Assembly (NCBI RefSeq): GCF_013304385.1
Contig: NZ_JAAITU010000009.1
Coordinates: 1-64,000, forward strand
Reading direction: 5' to 3'
Length of the DNA stretch: 64,000 nucleotides
Origin: Blautia glucerasea
GTDB taxonomy: Bacteria > Bacillota > Clostridia > Lachnospirales > Lachnospiraceae
In this document: piece after piece, positions 9,484-18,686 of the stretch
Numbering within the stretch: position 1 is the first letter of the stretch
Layout of the letters: each line of letters starts with the position of its first letter
Notes under the pieces: model-generated
The model's input: the letters and a program-made list of their open reading frames with translations, nothing else
The model's database searches: none
What the model was told of the DNA's origin: nothing
Position numbers and translations under genes: made by a program

Positions 9484-10230
9484 ATGAACATAGCATTAAT
9501 TGATGACATGCCCCAAGTACTTACCCATACCAGGAAGCTGATCCAGCAATTTGCTGATTCCAGCAATATAGATTTTTCCATCACCTGCTACTCCAGCAGT
9601 GAGGAACTGCTTGCAGATTTTACCCCACATAAATATTCCATACTTTTTATGGATATCTATATGGACGGACTGCCAGGCATTGAAGCTGCCCAGCAGATCC
9701 GCAGACAGGATGAAAGCTGCCTGATCGTTTTTCTGACAAGCAGCAGTGACCATCTGCCTCAAGCCTTCCACTGTCATGCTTTTGACTATCTCCAAAAGCC
9801 TGTCACGCAGAAGGATATTTCCCGTGTCCTTCAGGATGCCCTGCGTCTGATGCAGACAGATATCCAGTATCTGGAATTCACTCATAACCGCCAGACGGTT
9901 CGGATTCCCCATAGTGAGATCATCAGCATCCTTTCTGATGACCACCGTACCGTTGTTACAGACAATAAAGGCGGCCGTTATGATCCGCTGATCAGCTTTT
10001 CAAAGCTGACTGCTGATCTTGAAAATGAAAGCCGTTTCAGGCAGATTAACCGGGGGATACTTGTGAATATGGACTACATTTCCGGTTTTGACAGCAATCT
10101 GTGTATCCTTTCCAACGGCCAGAAGCTTCCTGTATCTACACGCAGACTTTCCAGGATCCGTCAGCAATGGGAGGATTATACGTTTGCCTCCATCCGTCAC
10201 AAGATGGCAGAAAGGAGACTTCATTCATGA
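9484..10230 (+). CDS. LytTR family response regulator (AgrA/ComE-like)
   Basis: A 248-residue two-component regulator. The receiver domain is residues 1-~120, with acidic pocket D7-D8 and phospho-acceptor D57 (ILFMDIYMDG). A C-terminal LytTR DNA-binding domain spans ~140-240 (FTHNRQTVRIPHSEI ... RQINRGILVNMDYI). A GAGGTG ribosome site lies 9 nt upstream. The stop overlaps the start of the kinase gene (ATGA). LytTR regulators bind direct repeats in promoters, so the phased repeats just upstream are candidate targets, pointing to autoregulation or control of the divergent surface gene. Confidence 0.93.
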   Translation: MNIALIDDMPQVLTHTRKLIQQFADSSNIDFSITCYSSSEELLADFTPHKYSILFMDIYMDGLPGIEAAQQIRRQDESCLIVFLTSSSDHLPQAFHCHAFDYLQKPVTQKDISRVLQDALRLMQTDIQYLEFTHNRQTVRIPHSEIISILSDDHRTVVTDNKGGRYDPLISFSKLTADLENESRFRQINRGILVNMDYISGFDSNLCILSNGQKLPVSTRRLSRIRQQWEDYTFASIRHKMAERRLHS

Positions 10231-11570
10231 CTTTACAGTATTTTTTCTCTGACGTTTGCACCTACCTTGCCATTATCCCTGCAGCCATTTTCTGCTTTCT
10301 TCCCACCAAGCAATATATGAAATGGTCATCCCGGTCCGTGATCCTTGCATTTTCACTTCTTTTCATCCTGATGGTGCCTGCTGGAGTCTGTTTGGGATTT
10401 TTCTTTCATTTGGATGACAATATCACAGTGGGGATTATGATCATCATATTTTTCATCGGTTACAACCGCCTTCTTACTACCCGTTTCAGCCAGAACCTGA
10501 ATACGTTCTGCCTGTGCATAGCACTGATGGCATTTTGCAGCAATTTTGCCAGAGGCTTTGACGCCCTGCTCCATCCTGCTGCACCTGCAAACAGTTTCAG
10601 TCTGGAAGCCTGTCTTTTTCAATTCGGATGCAGTATTCTTCTGGTTCTGCTTCTTGGGTGGCCGGTTGCCCATTTTGGAAGCAGGCTGATCCATTTTCTG
10701 AAGGCAGATGCCCCCTGGTACGCCATGTCTCTTGTTTCCTGTACATTTTTTATTTTGAATATTTTCATCATTCCCCATAACTACCAGGTACTTTATTCGT
10801 ATCGTGTATTTACTGTATTCTGGCAGATACTGGTTTGTATGATCTTTATGCTTTGTTTCATTTATTTTGTTTTCTATTTTGTAGCGCAGACAATTCTGAC
10901 AAATGCAGAGAATTCCCGGAAGCTGCGGCTTATGAGCATGCAGGAATCCCTGTATCAGAGACAGCAGCGATACATAGAGCAGACAGCTGTGCTGCGCCAT
11001 AATTTCCGTCAGACTGTAGTCACTCTCCAGGGTCTTTTAAATGAACAGGATTACGCTTCTCTTAGTTCTTATCTGGATGAATATATGAAAACCCTGCCTG
11101 TAAAGGAAACCAGTGATTTCTGCCAGAATTATGCCTTAAACTCCCTGCTGAATTACTATCAGCAGGCAGCACAGAATCAGCAGATCAAGACACACTGGAA
11201 AATCCAGCTTCCTTACAAAATCCCTGTGGGGGATGTGGATCTTTGCACTTTAGTGGGAAATCTTCTGGAAAATGTGATCAAAGGATGTAATACTGTGACA
11301 GACAGTCCTAAATACCATGATCTGTCCGTATCTGTAGAAAAGGAAAAGAATCTCTATATTGTTTCCACCAACAACTTTGACGGAAAAATAAACAAAAGAA
11401 ACGGGCAGTATCTGCCCGTGTATAAACAGGGAGGAAGCGGGATCGGTCTGTCTTCCATCGAGACTATCGCTGAAAAATACCATGGCTTCGCCCGGTTCTC
11501 CCATATTGGTACTGAATTTTATATTGATGTGATGATCCCGCTATGGCAGGATCTGCCGCCGCTTCAATAA
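10227..11570 (+). CDS. GHKL-type sensor histidine kinase
   Basis: A 447-residue membrane kinase. The N-terminal ~225 residues hold about six transmembrane helices. A dimerisation segment follows with the likely phospho-acceptor H258 (VLRHNFRQ), then a GHKL ATPase domain with N-box GNLLENVIKGC and G-box GGSGIGLSSIE. The start at 10227 is set by AAAGGAG upstream and the ATGA overlap with the regulator gene. This AgrC-like layout usually senses a peptide, but no precursor peptide or AgrB-like protease gene is seen nearby. Its 3' end overlaps the convergent dehydrogenase gene by 7 bp. Confidence 0.9.
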   Translation: MTLQYFFSDVCTYLAIIPAAIFCFLPTKQYMKWSSRSVILAFSLLFILMVPAGVCLGFFFHLDDNITVGIMIIIFFIGYNRLLTTRFSQNLNTFCLCIALMAFCSNFARGFDALLHPAAPANSFSLEACLFQFGCSILLVLLLGWPVAHFGSRLIHFLKADAPWYAMSLVSCTFFILNIFIIPHNYQVLYSYRVFTVFWQILVCMIFMLCFIYFVFYFVAQTILTNAENSRKLRLMSMQESLYQRQQRYIEQTAVLRHNFRQTVVTLQGLLNEQDYASLSSYLDEYMKTLPVKETSDFCQNYALNSLLNYYQQAAQNQQIKTHWKIQLPYKIPVGDVDLCTLVGNLLENVIKGCNTVTDSPKYHDLSVSVEKEKNLYIVSTNNFDGKINKRNGQYLPVYKQGGSGIGLSSIETIAEKYHGFARFSHIGTEFYIDVMIPLWQDLPPLQ

Positions 11571-12520
11571 ACCCGGTTTACAGTATCTCCCCTTTGGAAA
11601 CGGCGTATATTTTGGACTACCTCCTCTACTACCCGGAAACGTGTTTCTTTTGCAGCCCAGGCAATATGAGGTGTGATCAGAAGCCTGGTGCTGTCCTGTA
11701 TCTTCAGTAGCGGATTCTCCGGATCCATAGGCTCCCTGCAAAGTACATCCAGTGCAGCACCTGCGATCTCATCTGTGGTCAATGCTGTGTACAGATCCTG
11801 CTCATTTACCAGGGCTCCTCTTGCCACATTAATAAAGATGGCTGTATTCTTCATCTTTTTAAAAGCATCCAGCGTAAACAGATTTTCAGTATATGCATTT
11901 AATGGTGCATGGACAGAAATAAAGTCCGACTTTGCCAGCAGAGTATCAAAATCTGTCTGCTCATATCTGCTGTCATACTTATGTCCTGATGCTGAATAGC
12001 ACAGCACCTTGCAGCCAAAGGCTTCTGCCAGCTGCGCCACTCTTCTGCCAATAGTGCCTAGTCCAACGATCCCCCAGGTTTTATCCTGCAGTTCACAGAA
12101 GCTTTTTCCGAAATGGGAAAAACAGCTTCCTCTTGCATATTCTCCAGATTTAACATACTGATCATAATAGGACAGCTTTTCCAAAATATAGAAAAGCAGT
12201 GCAAAGGTATGCTGTGCCACTCCGTTCGTAGAATACCCAGCCACATTGTAGGCAGCGATCCCTTTTGCTTTAAGATAATCCCCATCCAGGTTATTGATCC
12301 CTGTAGCAGTAAGGCATACCAGTTTCAGATTCTTTGCCTGTCCAATGGTTGCTTCACAGATAGGTACTTTATTGGCGATCACTACATCTGCATCCTGCAC
12401 ACGCTCAGGCGCCTGTTCACTGGTGCAAGAAGGATAGATCACCACTTCCCCAAACTCTTCAAAAGGAGTAAATACCATATCTTCTCCCAGACTGTCTGCT
12501 TCCAATATTACGATCTTCAT
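11564..12520 (-). CDS. D-isomer-specific 2-hydroxyacid dehydrogenase
   Basis: A 318-residue NAD(P)-dependent dehydrogenase. The Rossmann loop is GIVGLGTIGRRVA. The family catalytic triad is visible as Arg in NVARGALVNE, Glu in DVLCREPMDPENPL, and His in LLITPHIAWAA. It is closest in style to hydroxypyruvate reductase/glycerate dehydrogenase; the substrate is not certain. The start at 12520 is chosen for GAGGAG 8 nt upstream and the family-typical MKIVILEAD. It stands alone downstream of a membrane-protein gene and is convergent with the kinase gene. Confidence 0.9.
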   Translation of the reverse strand: MKIVILEADSLGEDMVFTPFEEFGEVVIYPSCTSEQAPERVQDADVVIANKVPICEATIGQAKNLKLVCLTATGINNLDGDYLKAKGIAAYNVAGYSTNGVAQHTFALLFYILEKLSYYDQYVKSGEYARGSCFSHFGKSFCELQDKTWGIVGLGTIGRRVAQLAEAFGCKVLCYSASGHKYDSRYEQTDFDTLLAKSDFISVHAPLNAYTENLFTLDAFKKMKNTAIFINVARGALVNEQDLYTALTTDEIAGAALDVLCREPMDPENPLLKIQDSTRLLITPHIAWAAKETRFRVVEEVVQNIRRFQRGDTVNRVY

Positions 12521-12614
12521 GTTGTATCTCCTCTCTTCACTGAGACTCATTTGTTACCCACTGCTTATAAAGGCGGACGTAAGTGCACATCCCATGTATC
12601 CTAAATGTAACGAT

Positions 12615-13208
12615 TCAGTCCATAAATTCCCGTATGATCTCACGCATGATCTCTTCCTCCTCCGGAGTAAGCATCTTGCTGAAATGACTGCCGGATGCAG
12701 CAGTCTGGCGGATGCTGGCTGTGATCTTGTCCACTACCTGCTCCTTCAGGATAGGATCTGCTTTCTCCTTCGTTGGGATCTCCTCCACCCAAGTACGCAT
12801 CTGCTCAATATAGTCGGATAATGTGCCCATGACCAGGCTTTCCTTGTAAGAAAAGTCCAGTCCCCACCTTAAAAGCATCAGCACCACAGGTACTGCAGCT
12901 CCGATATACAAATAGATTAATGGCATGCCTTTTTCCAGGTCATAAGCAGTTGTCAGATAAAAAGCCAGTCCCAGGACCGCTGTTGATAACAGGGAACAAT
13001 ACCATACAAATCGATTCATCCGATGCAGCAGCCTGTCTCTTGTTTTCCATAAATTAAGCCACTTCTCTTTAAGATTTGATAAGCGGCCTGTTTTTCTGAT
13101 TATTCTTCTGTAAGAAAGATTTGTGGCAAGCATACCTGCAGCGCCCAGGACTCCAAGTCCAGCCATACAATAAAGCAGCAGGTACAGATCCATGATTTTT
13201 TTTACCAT
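12615..13208 (-). CDS. Predicted membrane protein of unknown function
   Basis: A 197-residue protein. The N-terminal helix (LYLLLYCMAGLGVLGAAGML) and two central helices (WYCSLLSTAVLGLAFYLTTA and LIYLYIGAAVPVVLMLL) are membrane-spanning. The C-terminal ~75 residues are charged and cytoplasmic or peripheral, ending in EEEEIMREIIREFMD. AAGGAGGAG lies 5 nt upstream of the ATG. I do not recognise the family. It lies between murF and the dehydrogenase, separated from murF by a repeat fragment, so shared transcription is doubtful. Confidence 0.7.
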   Translation of the reverse strand: MVKKIMDLYLLLYCMAGLGVLGAAGMLATNLSYRRIIRKTGRLSNLKEKWLNLWKTRDRLLHRMNRFVWYCSLLSTAVLGLAFYLTTAYDLEKGMPLIYLYIGAAVPVVLMLLRWGLDFSYKESLVMGTLSDYIEQMRTWVEEIPTKEKADPILKEQVVDKITASIRQTAASGSHFSKMLTPEEEEIMREIIREFMD

Positions 13209-13323
13209 AAGCTCCTCCTTATATCTTCTTGCTAAAGAAGATTATACCCCGAAACAGGAGCCTGCGGTACATAAATCGTTCGTCAAATTCTATACCTGCC
13301 TGACAAATTTCGCATCTGCAGCT

Positions 13324-13367
13324 TGCCGGAGGCTATATCAGTTGGGGAATTGACTCCCAGCTGATAT
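13324..13367. repeat. Partial copy of the dispersed hairpin repeat
   Basis: A 44-bp segment matching the distal part of the repeat at 49182-49225 with a few changes. It includes the inverted repeat ATATCAG..GGGG / CCCAGCTGATAT. It lies just past the 3' end of murF on minus, where it could act as a transcript-end hairpin, although no clear T-run follows. Confidence 0.6.
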
Positions 13368-13401
13368 CCTGCCAGCTGCTTGCCGGCAGGATCACTAAGT
13401 C

Positions 13402-14772
13402 TCAGACTTTCTGCAGTTTATTTACCAATTCTTCAAAATGCATAAAATGAGAAGCCTTTACAAGGATGGTGTCTCCTTCTTTTACATAGCTTCCAATCTT
13501 ACTGAGCAAAGCCTCCCGATCCGGCTCATAGATCACATCCAGAGAAGGATTGTCCTGCTTTGCCTTCTGTGCCATATATCCGGAAAGGCTGCCGCAACAG
13601 ATCAGAAGGTCGATCCCGCACTTTGCCGCATGGCTTCCCACACCTTCATGAAGGGCGATCTCATCCTCGCCCAGTTCACCCATATCTCCAAGGATTGCCA
13701 CCTTCCTGCCATCGGCATCCTTTAATACATCCAGTGATGCTTTCATAGACATAGGATTGGCATTATAACAGTCGTCTACGATCAGATATTTCTCTGTGTC
13801 GATCATATGGAATCTGCCACTGATCGATTCATAGCTTTCAATGCCCTGACAGATCTGAGGGATGGTCAGTCCATAAATCCTGCCTACAGCAGCTGCTGCC
13901 AGTGCATTATAGATCATGTGCTGTCCAGGCATAGGGATCTTTACCGGAAAGCTTTCTTCTCCCATATGGATCCTGCAGGACATCCCTTTCAGTCCCAGGC
14001 TTTTCACTTCATCTGCATAAACAGGCAGTCCCTGATCCATGCCGAAAAATACCGGTTTTATACCATGATATTCCTTCACTGTACACAGCTTGTCATCGTC
14101 CCCGTTCAGCACAATATGCCCATCCGGGTTCACATACTGGAAAATCTCTGTTTTTGCCTTTAATACTCCGTCCCGGTCTCCCAGAAACTCCAGATGACAG
14201 GTACCAATATTGGTGATCACGCAGGTATCCGGTCTGGCGATCTTTGCAAGACGGGTCATTTCCCCAAAATCGCTGATCCCCATTTCAAGAACTGCGATCT
14301 GATCGTCTTCCCGCAGCCGGAATACAGTAAGGGGAAGTCCCAGTTCATTATTAAAGTTCCCCTGGGTTTTCAGGGTTTTATATTTTTCCTTCAGAACAGA
14401 AGCGATCATTTCCTTGGTACTTGTCTTGCCTACACTGCCGGTGATTCCCACTACCGGTATCCCCAGCTGCTTAAGATAAAATTCTGCAATATCCTTCACT
14501 GCCTGAAGAGAAGACTGCACCTGGATGTAAGGATACTGAGCTCCTTCCAGTGGTCTTTCTGATAATGTGGCAAGAGCACCCTTTTCCATAACCTGTGGGA
14601 TAAACGTGTGTCCATCCACCCGCTCACCTGCTATGGGTACAAACAGACCTTCCGGCTGTATCTGCCTGCTGTCTGTGGTAATAGAGGAAACCTGTATGTC
14701 TTTTTTATTTTCAGGCCCATGATAAACACCTCCACAGGCCTTTGCAATATTTGCTAATGTAAGATTCTTCAT
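13402..14772 (-). CDS. murF: UDP-N-acetylmuramoyl-tripeptide--D-alanyl-D-alanine ligase
   Basis: A 456-residue cytoplasmic Mur ligase that adds D-Ala-D-Ala to UDP-MurNAc-tripeptide in peptidoglycan synthesis. It has the N-terminal UDP-binding domain (TTDSRQIQPEGLFVPI), the ATP loop GITGSVGKTST from residue ~109, a central domain with LEMGISDFGEM, and a C-terminal domain with DDCYNANPMSMKASL. It starts 5 nt after the ddl stop, so the enzyme that makes D-Ala-D-Ala and the one that uses it are co-transcribed. Confidence 0.96.
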   Translation of the reverse strand: MKNLTLANIAKACGGVYHGPENKKDIQVSSITTDSRQIQPEGLFVPIAGERVDGHTFIPQVMEKGALATLSERPLEGAQYPYIQVQSSLQAVKDIAEFYLKQLGIPVVGITGSVGKTSTKEMIASVLKEKYKTLKTQGNFNNELGLPLTVFRLREDDQIAVLEMGISDFGEMTRLAKIARPDTCVITNIGTCHLEFLGDRDGVLKAKTEIFQYVNPDGHIVLNGDDDKLCTVKEYHGIKPVFFGMDQGLPVYADEVKSLGLKGMSCRIHMGEESFPVKIPMPGQHMIYNALAAAAVGRIYGLTIPQICQGIESYESISGRFHMIDTEKYLIVDDCYNANPMSMKASLDVLKDADGRKVAILGDMGELGEDEIALHEGVGSHAAKCGIDLLICCGSLSGYMAQKAKQDNPSLDVIYEPDREALLSKIGSYVKEGDTILVKASHFMHFEELVNKLQKV

Positions 14773-14777
14773 AAACT

Positions 14778-15815
14778 TTACCTGTATTTCTTCATGGAGC
14801 AACGGATCAGTTCCTCACAAAGCTGTGGATAATCCATGCCCAGAACCTTGGCTTCCTGAGGGATCAGGCTGGTAGGAGTCATCCCCGGAAGTGTATTTGC
14901 CTCCAAACAGTACATATCCCCGTTTTCCTTCATAAGAAAATCCAGTCTGCTGTAAGCTTCCAGCTTCAAAGCCTTTGCCGCCTTTACAGCCAGATCCTGC
15001 ATCTTGTCTGTCAACTCCTGCGAAATATGTGCCGGACAGGTTTCTACGGTAGATCCAGCCTGATATTTATTCTTGTAATCATAAAAGCCCTGGATCGGTG
15101 CGATCTCAATAATTGGATACGCCTTTCCGTCTACTACGGATACAGAAAACTCCCGCCCCTTTATGTACTCCTCTACAACTGCTTCGTTTCCGTAAATACT
15201 TACTTCTTTTAAAGCTTCTTCATACTCTTTCTGGTCATTTACAATGTAAACGCCTACACTGGAACCACCGCAGCTGGTCTTAACAACCACAGGGAACTCC
15301 AGTCCAAGAACTGACAGATCTGTATCAAAGCCATTTTCTCCTGTCAGGGTAGCCCCCTTAGGAGTGGGCACATGATTTGCCAGGAAAAATTCCTTTGTCA
15401 TACATTTGTCCATGGCAATGGCGCTGCTCAGATAACCGGTTCCTGTATATTTGATCCCCATCAGATCAAAAGCCGCCTGTACTTTACCATCTTCCCCGTT
15501 AGCCCCGTGAAGTCCCAGAAATGCAATATCAGCTGCTTGACACAATTCCAGTACATTTGGTCCAAAGAAACTGCGTCTTTCGGCTTTCATGGTTTCAATC
15601 TGAGGATTAAAGCTCTTCATATATTCTACAGCCTGGTCAACATCGTATTCCTCAGGGAAAGGATCTGCCCAGTCCACATTCTCTGTACCACAAAAAATAT
15701 CCACCAGAACTGCCTGGTGTCCTTTCTGTCTCAGTGCTTTGCAGATGCCTGTACCTGACATAATGGAAATATCCCGTTCTGTACTGGTTCCGCCTGCCAA
15801 AACAACGATCTTCAT
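14778..15815 (-). CDS. ddl: D-alanine--D-alanine ligase
   Basis: A 345-residue ATP-grasp ligase. The N-terminal part is VVLAGGTSTERDISIMSG; the ATP-grasp core has LGLHGANGEDG, KTSCGGSSVGVY, EEYIKGREFSV, and the C-terminal metal-binding EANTLPGMTPTSL. It supplies D-Ala-D-Ala to MurF, encoded directly downstream. Two in-frame ATGs are possible, at 15827 and 15815. The AAGGAG site abuts the first, so the second, about 12 nt away and family-typical, is preferred. The leader is made of 14-bp tandem repeats. Confidence 0.94.
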   Translation of the reverse strand: MKIVVLAGGTSTERDISIMSGTGICKALRQKGHQAVLVDIFCGTENVDWADPFPEEYDVDQAVEYMKSFNPQIETMKAERRSFFGPNVLELCQAADIAFLGLHGANGEDGKVQAAFDLMGIKYTGTGYLSSAIAMDKCMTKEFFLANHVPTPKGATLTGENGFDTDLSVLGLEFPVVVKTSCGGSSVGVYIVNDQKEYEEALKEVSIYGNEAVVEEYIKGREFSVSVVDGKAYPIIEIAPIQGFYDYKNKYQAGSTVETCPAHISQELTDKMQDLAVKAAKALKLEAYSRLDFLMKENGDMYCLEANTLPGMTPTSLIPQEAKVLGMDYPQLCEELIRCSMKKYR

Positions 15816-15823
15816 AATAAGAT

Positions 15824-15908
15824 TCATCTCCTTATATTCATTTCCTTATATTTAATTTCTTATAACCTAATTCCGTATATCCAATTTCTTATATTCATTT
15901 TCTTCTAT
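15824..15908 (-). repeat. 14-bp tandem repeat carrying the ddl ribosome site
   Basis: Six head-to-tail degenerate units with minus-strand consensus ATATAAGGAAATGA (five of 14 bp, one of 15 bp) fill the whole space between the L,D-transpeptidase stop and ddl. The unit nearest ddl, ATATAAGGAGATGA, supplies its Shine-Dalgarno. The others carry weaker purine runs (AAGGAAA, AAGAAA, ACGGAA). The most distal unit overlaps the upstream stop codon. Confidence 0.85.
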
Positions 15909-17305
15909 TGATATACCACTACCGGCATGCCGATCTCCACATTGCTGTAAAGAGCTGCTGCCTGGTCATAAGGTAAATTTACACATCCATGAGACCCTTC
16001 CAGCTGATAAAGATTACCGCCAAATTCAGTTCTCCATACAGCATCGTGGATCCCTACATTTCCAGAGAAAGGCATCCAGTAAGTGACCTCTGCTGCATAA
16101 TCCTCTCCTGTGAGTACAGAAGGAGACTTTTTGTTTGCCAGTGCAAAGCATCCGGTAGGTGTAGCACAGCCATCTATATTTGGATTTCCTGTTACTACAG
16201 GAGTATCTATGATCGGTTTCCCGTCTTTATAAAATACAAGTCTTTGATTAGTCAGGTCGATCTCCACATAAGTGTAGCCGATATCATTGGCTGCACGGCT
16301 CCATCCGGAGTAAGCATAAACCGGCTGCCGCACCTGGGTTTCCCCGCTTTCTACTGCTGCGATCAATGCCTTAGTCTCCGCCTGCTGGTCAATGGCCCAT
16401 CCATAATCTCCGCCTTCTATTGTAATTTCCCTGTTATCATATGTGAGGAAAGTACGTGTCTTTCCAAATGTATCATATTTGTATCCTAACGCATCCACAT
16501 ATTTTGCTACCAGTGTTTCGTCAAGATACACATCTCCGTTCTGATCTATATTAAACCAATCAGCAATCACGCTTCTGTCTACTGTTTCTGTCCTGTCTGC
16601 AAAATCATAGGTAATGATCACATCTGACAGTTGATTCATCTGCTCACAATTACGGATCAGCTGCTCATCTGTGCTATATACTGCCGGCTTCAGATAACAG
16701 GCTTCATCCTCCAGATTCACCTGGTTCTGTCCTGTTACCATTGCATTGGCGATCACCTGCTTTACCTTCAAAGGATCCAGGGCATTCCCTGCCACCTCAG
16801 ACACGATTTCAAACTTCTCCCCTGTATCCCTGATCTGGGCATCCACAGGCTGGACCACTTTGTCCGGATCCATGCACTTCAGATTGTCTATGGCCTTTGT
16901 CATCTTCCCTTCGTCATAGGAAATGTCTTCAGCTACATCATACACCTGATCCTGTCCAAAAGCCAGGAACCATTTATAACGATTCTGATCTTTGATCAGC
17001 TTCTGTACACTTCCAGAAGACTGATAGGAAAGTCCCACGTCCTCTGCTGTGATCCCTTCCTGTCCATTATTCTTCGTACCGATCGCCAGTGCATATGCAT
17101 GCACTCTTTCTCCAAGAAGGCTCTCTGCCTCCCCTGCTGTCATATAAGAACAATTAAATCCATTTACTGTGGATCCAGGCAGAAAATGGCTGCTGAAATA
17201 ATATACTCCATAAGCATATGCTCCTACAGTACACAGGAGGAGAATCACGATCAAAACTATCACTATCTTCTTTCCTGCTCCCATTTTCCTGTTTTCTTCT
17301 GCCAT
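15905..17305 (-). CDS. L,D-transpeptidase (YkuD) with membrane anchor
   Basis: A 466-residue peptidoglycan cross-linking enzyme. A single N-terminal transmembrane helix (residues ~13-33) is followed by two putative peptidoglycan-binding-4-type domains (~45-310) and a C-terminal YkuD catalytic domain (~335-466). The active-site motif is HGSHGCVNLP-like, with Cys441 and the preceding His in VGIHDAVW. CGGAGG lies upstream of the ATG. It makes 3-3 cross-links outside the cell and is encoded just upstream of ddl and murF, which fits a cell-wall operon. Confidence 0.94.
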   Translation of the reverse strand: MAEENRKMGAGKKIVIVLIVILLLCTVGAYAYGVYYFSSHFLPGSTVNGFNCSYMTAGEAESLLGERVHAYALAIGTKNNGQEGITAEDVGLSYQSSGSVQKLIKDQNRYKWFLAFGQDQVYDVAEDISYDEGKMTKAIDNLKCMDPDKVVQPVDAQIRDTGEKFEIVSEVAGNALDPLKVKQVIANAMVTGQNQVNLEDEACYLKPAVYSTDEQLIRNCEQMNQLSDVIITYDFADRTETVDRSVIADWFNIDQNGDVYLDETLVAKYVDALGYKYDTFGKTRTFLTYDNREITIEGGDYGWAIDQQAETKALIAAVESGETQVRQPVYAYSGWSRAANDIGYTYVEIDLTNQRLVFYKDGKPIIDTPVVTGNPNIDGCATPTGCFALANKKSPSVLTGEDYAAEVTYWMPFSGNVGIHDAVWRTEFGGNLYQLEGSHGCVNLPYDQAAALYSNVEIGMPVVVYQ

Positions 17306-17358
17306 AAACTGCCTCCGATCCAGTCACAGGGGTCTGTGGCTTTACAGGCCCGCTGTTC

Positions 17359-18642
17359 TTACATTGCTAATAGTTTTTCCACACTTGTGAGTTTTACACA
17401 TAAAACAAATACCTGTGCTGCTTTTTCCAGATCTTCCAGTGTAGGGAAGGACGGTGCAATACGGATATTGGAATCTTTCGGATCCTTTCCATATGGATAG
17501 GTTGCACCGGCTCCGGTAAGCACAACGCCTGCTTCTTTTGCTTTTGCTACGATTGCCTTTGCACAGCCATCCAGTGAATCAAAGGAAATAAAGTAACCGC
17601 CGTGGGGGCTGGTCCACTGACCAATACCAAGACCTCCCAGTTCTTTTTCCAGAGTATCCAGTACCAGTTCAAACTTAGGACGAAGCAGGGCTGCATGCTT
17701 TCTCATGTGTGCACGAAGTCCGTCCAGATCCTTAAAGAATTTTACATGACGCAGCTGGTTCAGCTTGTCATGACCAATGGTCTGTATCTGCATATAAGTG
17801 CGGAAATCATCCAGGTTAGCCTTAGAAGCTGCTACTGCTGCAATACCTGATCCAGGGAAGCTTACCTTGGATGTGGATGTAAACTTGTAGACCAGATCTG
17901 GATTGCCTGCTTTTGCACATTCAGCCAGGATCTCTACCAGGAAATCCTGATTGTCATCATACAGATGGTGGATGCTGTATGCATTATCCCAGTAAATACG
18001 GAAATCCGGTGCTGCCGGTTTCAGTCTGGCGAAACGCTCAACTGTCTCCTTTGAATAGGTATATCCCTGTGGGTTAGAGTATTTAGGTACACACCAGATC
18101 CCTTTAATTGATGCATCCTTGCTTACCAGCTCCTCTACCATATCCATATCCGGTCCCTGTGGTGTCATAGGAACATTGATCATCTGGATTCCGAAAAACT
18201 CTGTGATCTTGAAATGACGGTCATATCCTGGAACAGGACAGAGGAATTTTACTTCATCCAGCTTGCACCATGGTGTATTCCCCATAACACCGTGTGTCAT
18301 AGAACGTGCAATACTGTCAAACATAACATTCAGGCTTGAGTTACCGTAGATAATGATGTGATCCGGATCCACCTCAGACATTTCTCCAAGAAGTCTTTTG
18401 GCTTCCGGAATACCGTCGATCACCCCGTAGTTCCTGCAGTCAACCCCTGTCTCGCATTTCAGGTCATCACCGCTGCCAAGAACATCCATCATTTCCATAG
18501 AAAGATCAAGCTGTGCAGCACTTGGCTTTCCTCTGGACATATCAAGGGCAAGTCCCTGTGCCTTTACCTCTGCAAACTGAGCGTCCAGTTCTTTTTTCAG
18601 TGCCTGCAGTTCTTCCTTGTTCATTTCGGTATATTTCTTCAT
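17359..18642 (-). CDS. Aminotransferase, class Ic aspartate aminotransferase-like
   Basis: A 427-residue PLP enzyme of the family often called AspT/MocR-like aminotransferase (PF12897). K259 in KFTSTSKVSFPGSG is the likely Schiff-base lysine. Other marks are GKPSAAQLDLS, CPVPGYDRHF, VPKYSNPQGYTYS and the C-terminal NIRIAPSFPT. The start at 18642 follows AGAGGAGG by 5 nt. It probably makes aspartate or glutamate-linked amino acids. It heads the run of cell-wall genes, 53 bp upstream of the L,D-transpeptidase. The 98-bp repeat sits in its 5' region. Confidence 0.9.
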   Translation of the reverse strand: MKKYTEMNKEELQALKKELDAQFAEVKAQGLALDMSRGKPSAAQLDLSMEMMDVLGSGDDLKCETGVDCRNYGVIDGIPEAKRLLGEMSEVDPDHIIIYGNSSLNVMFDSIARSMTHGVMGNTPWCKLDEVKFLCPVPGYDRHFKITEFFGIQMINVPMTPQGPDMDMVEELVSKDASIKGIWCVPKYSNPQGYTYSKETVERFARLKPAAPDFRIYWDNAYSIHHLYDDNQDFLVEILAECAKAGNPDLVYKFTSTSKVSFPGSGIAAVAASKANLDDFRTYMQIQTIGHDKLNQLRHVKFFKDLDGLRAHMRKHAALLRPKFELVLDTLEKELGGLGIGQWTSPHGGYFISFDSLDGCAKAIVAKAKEAGVVLTGAGATYPYGKDPKDSNIRIAPSFPTLEDLEKAAQVFVLCVKLTSVEKLLAM

Positions 18643-18686
18643 AATTTCCTCCTCTTGCCTGTATTTCAAGGGATTTTACCACTCCC

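Noticed and set aside
16631-17500. A 289-codon plus-strand frame over the L,D-transpeptidase gene
   Set aside because: Antisense to a gene with clear catalytic motifs; Ile/Cys/His-rich shadow without start signals.
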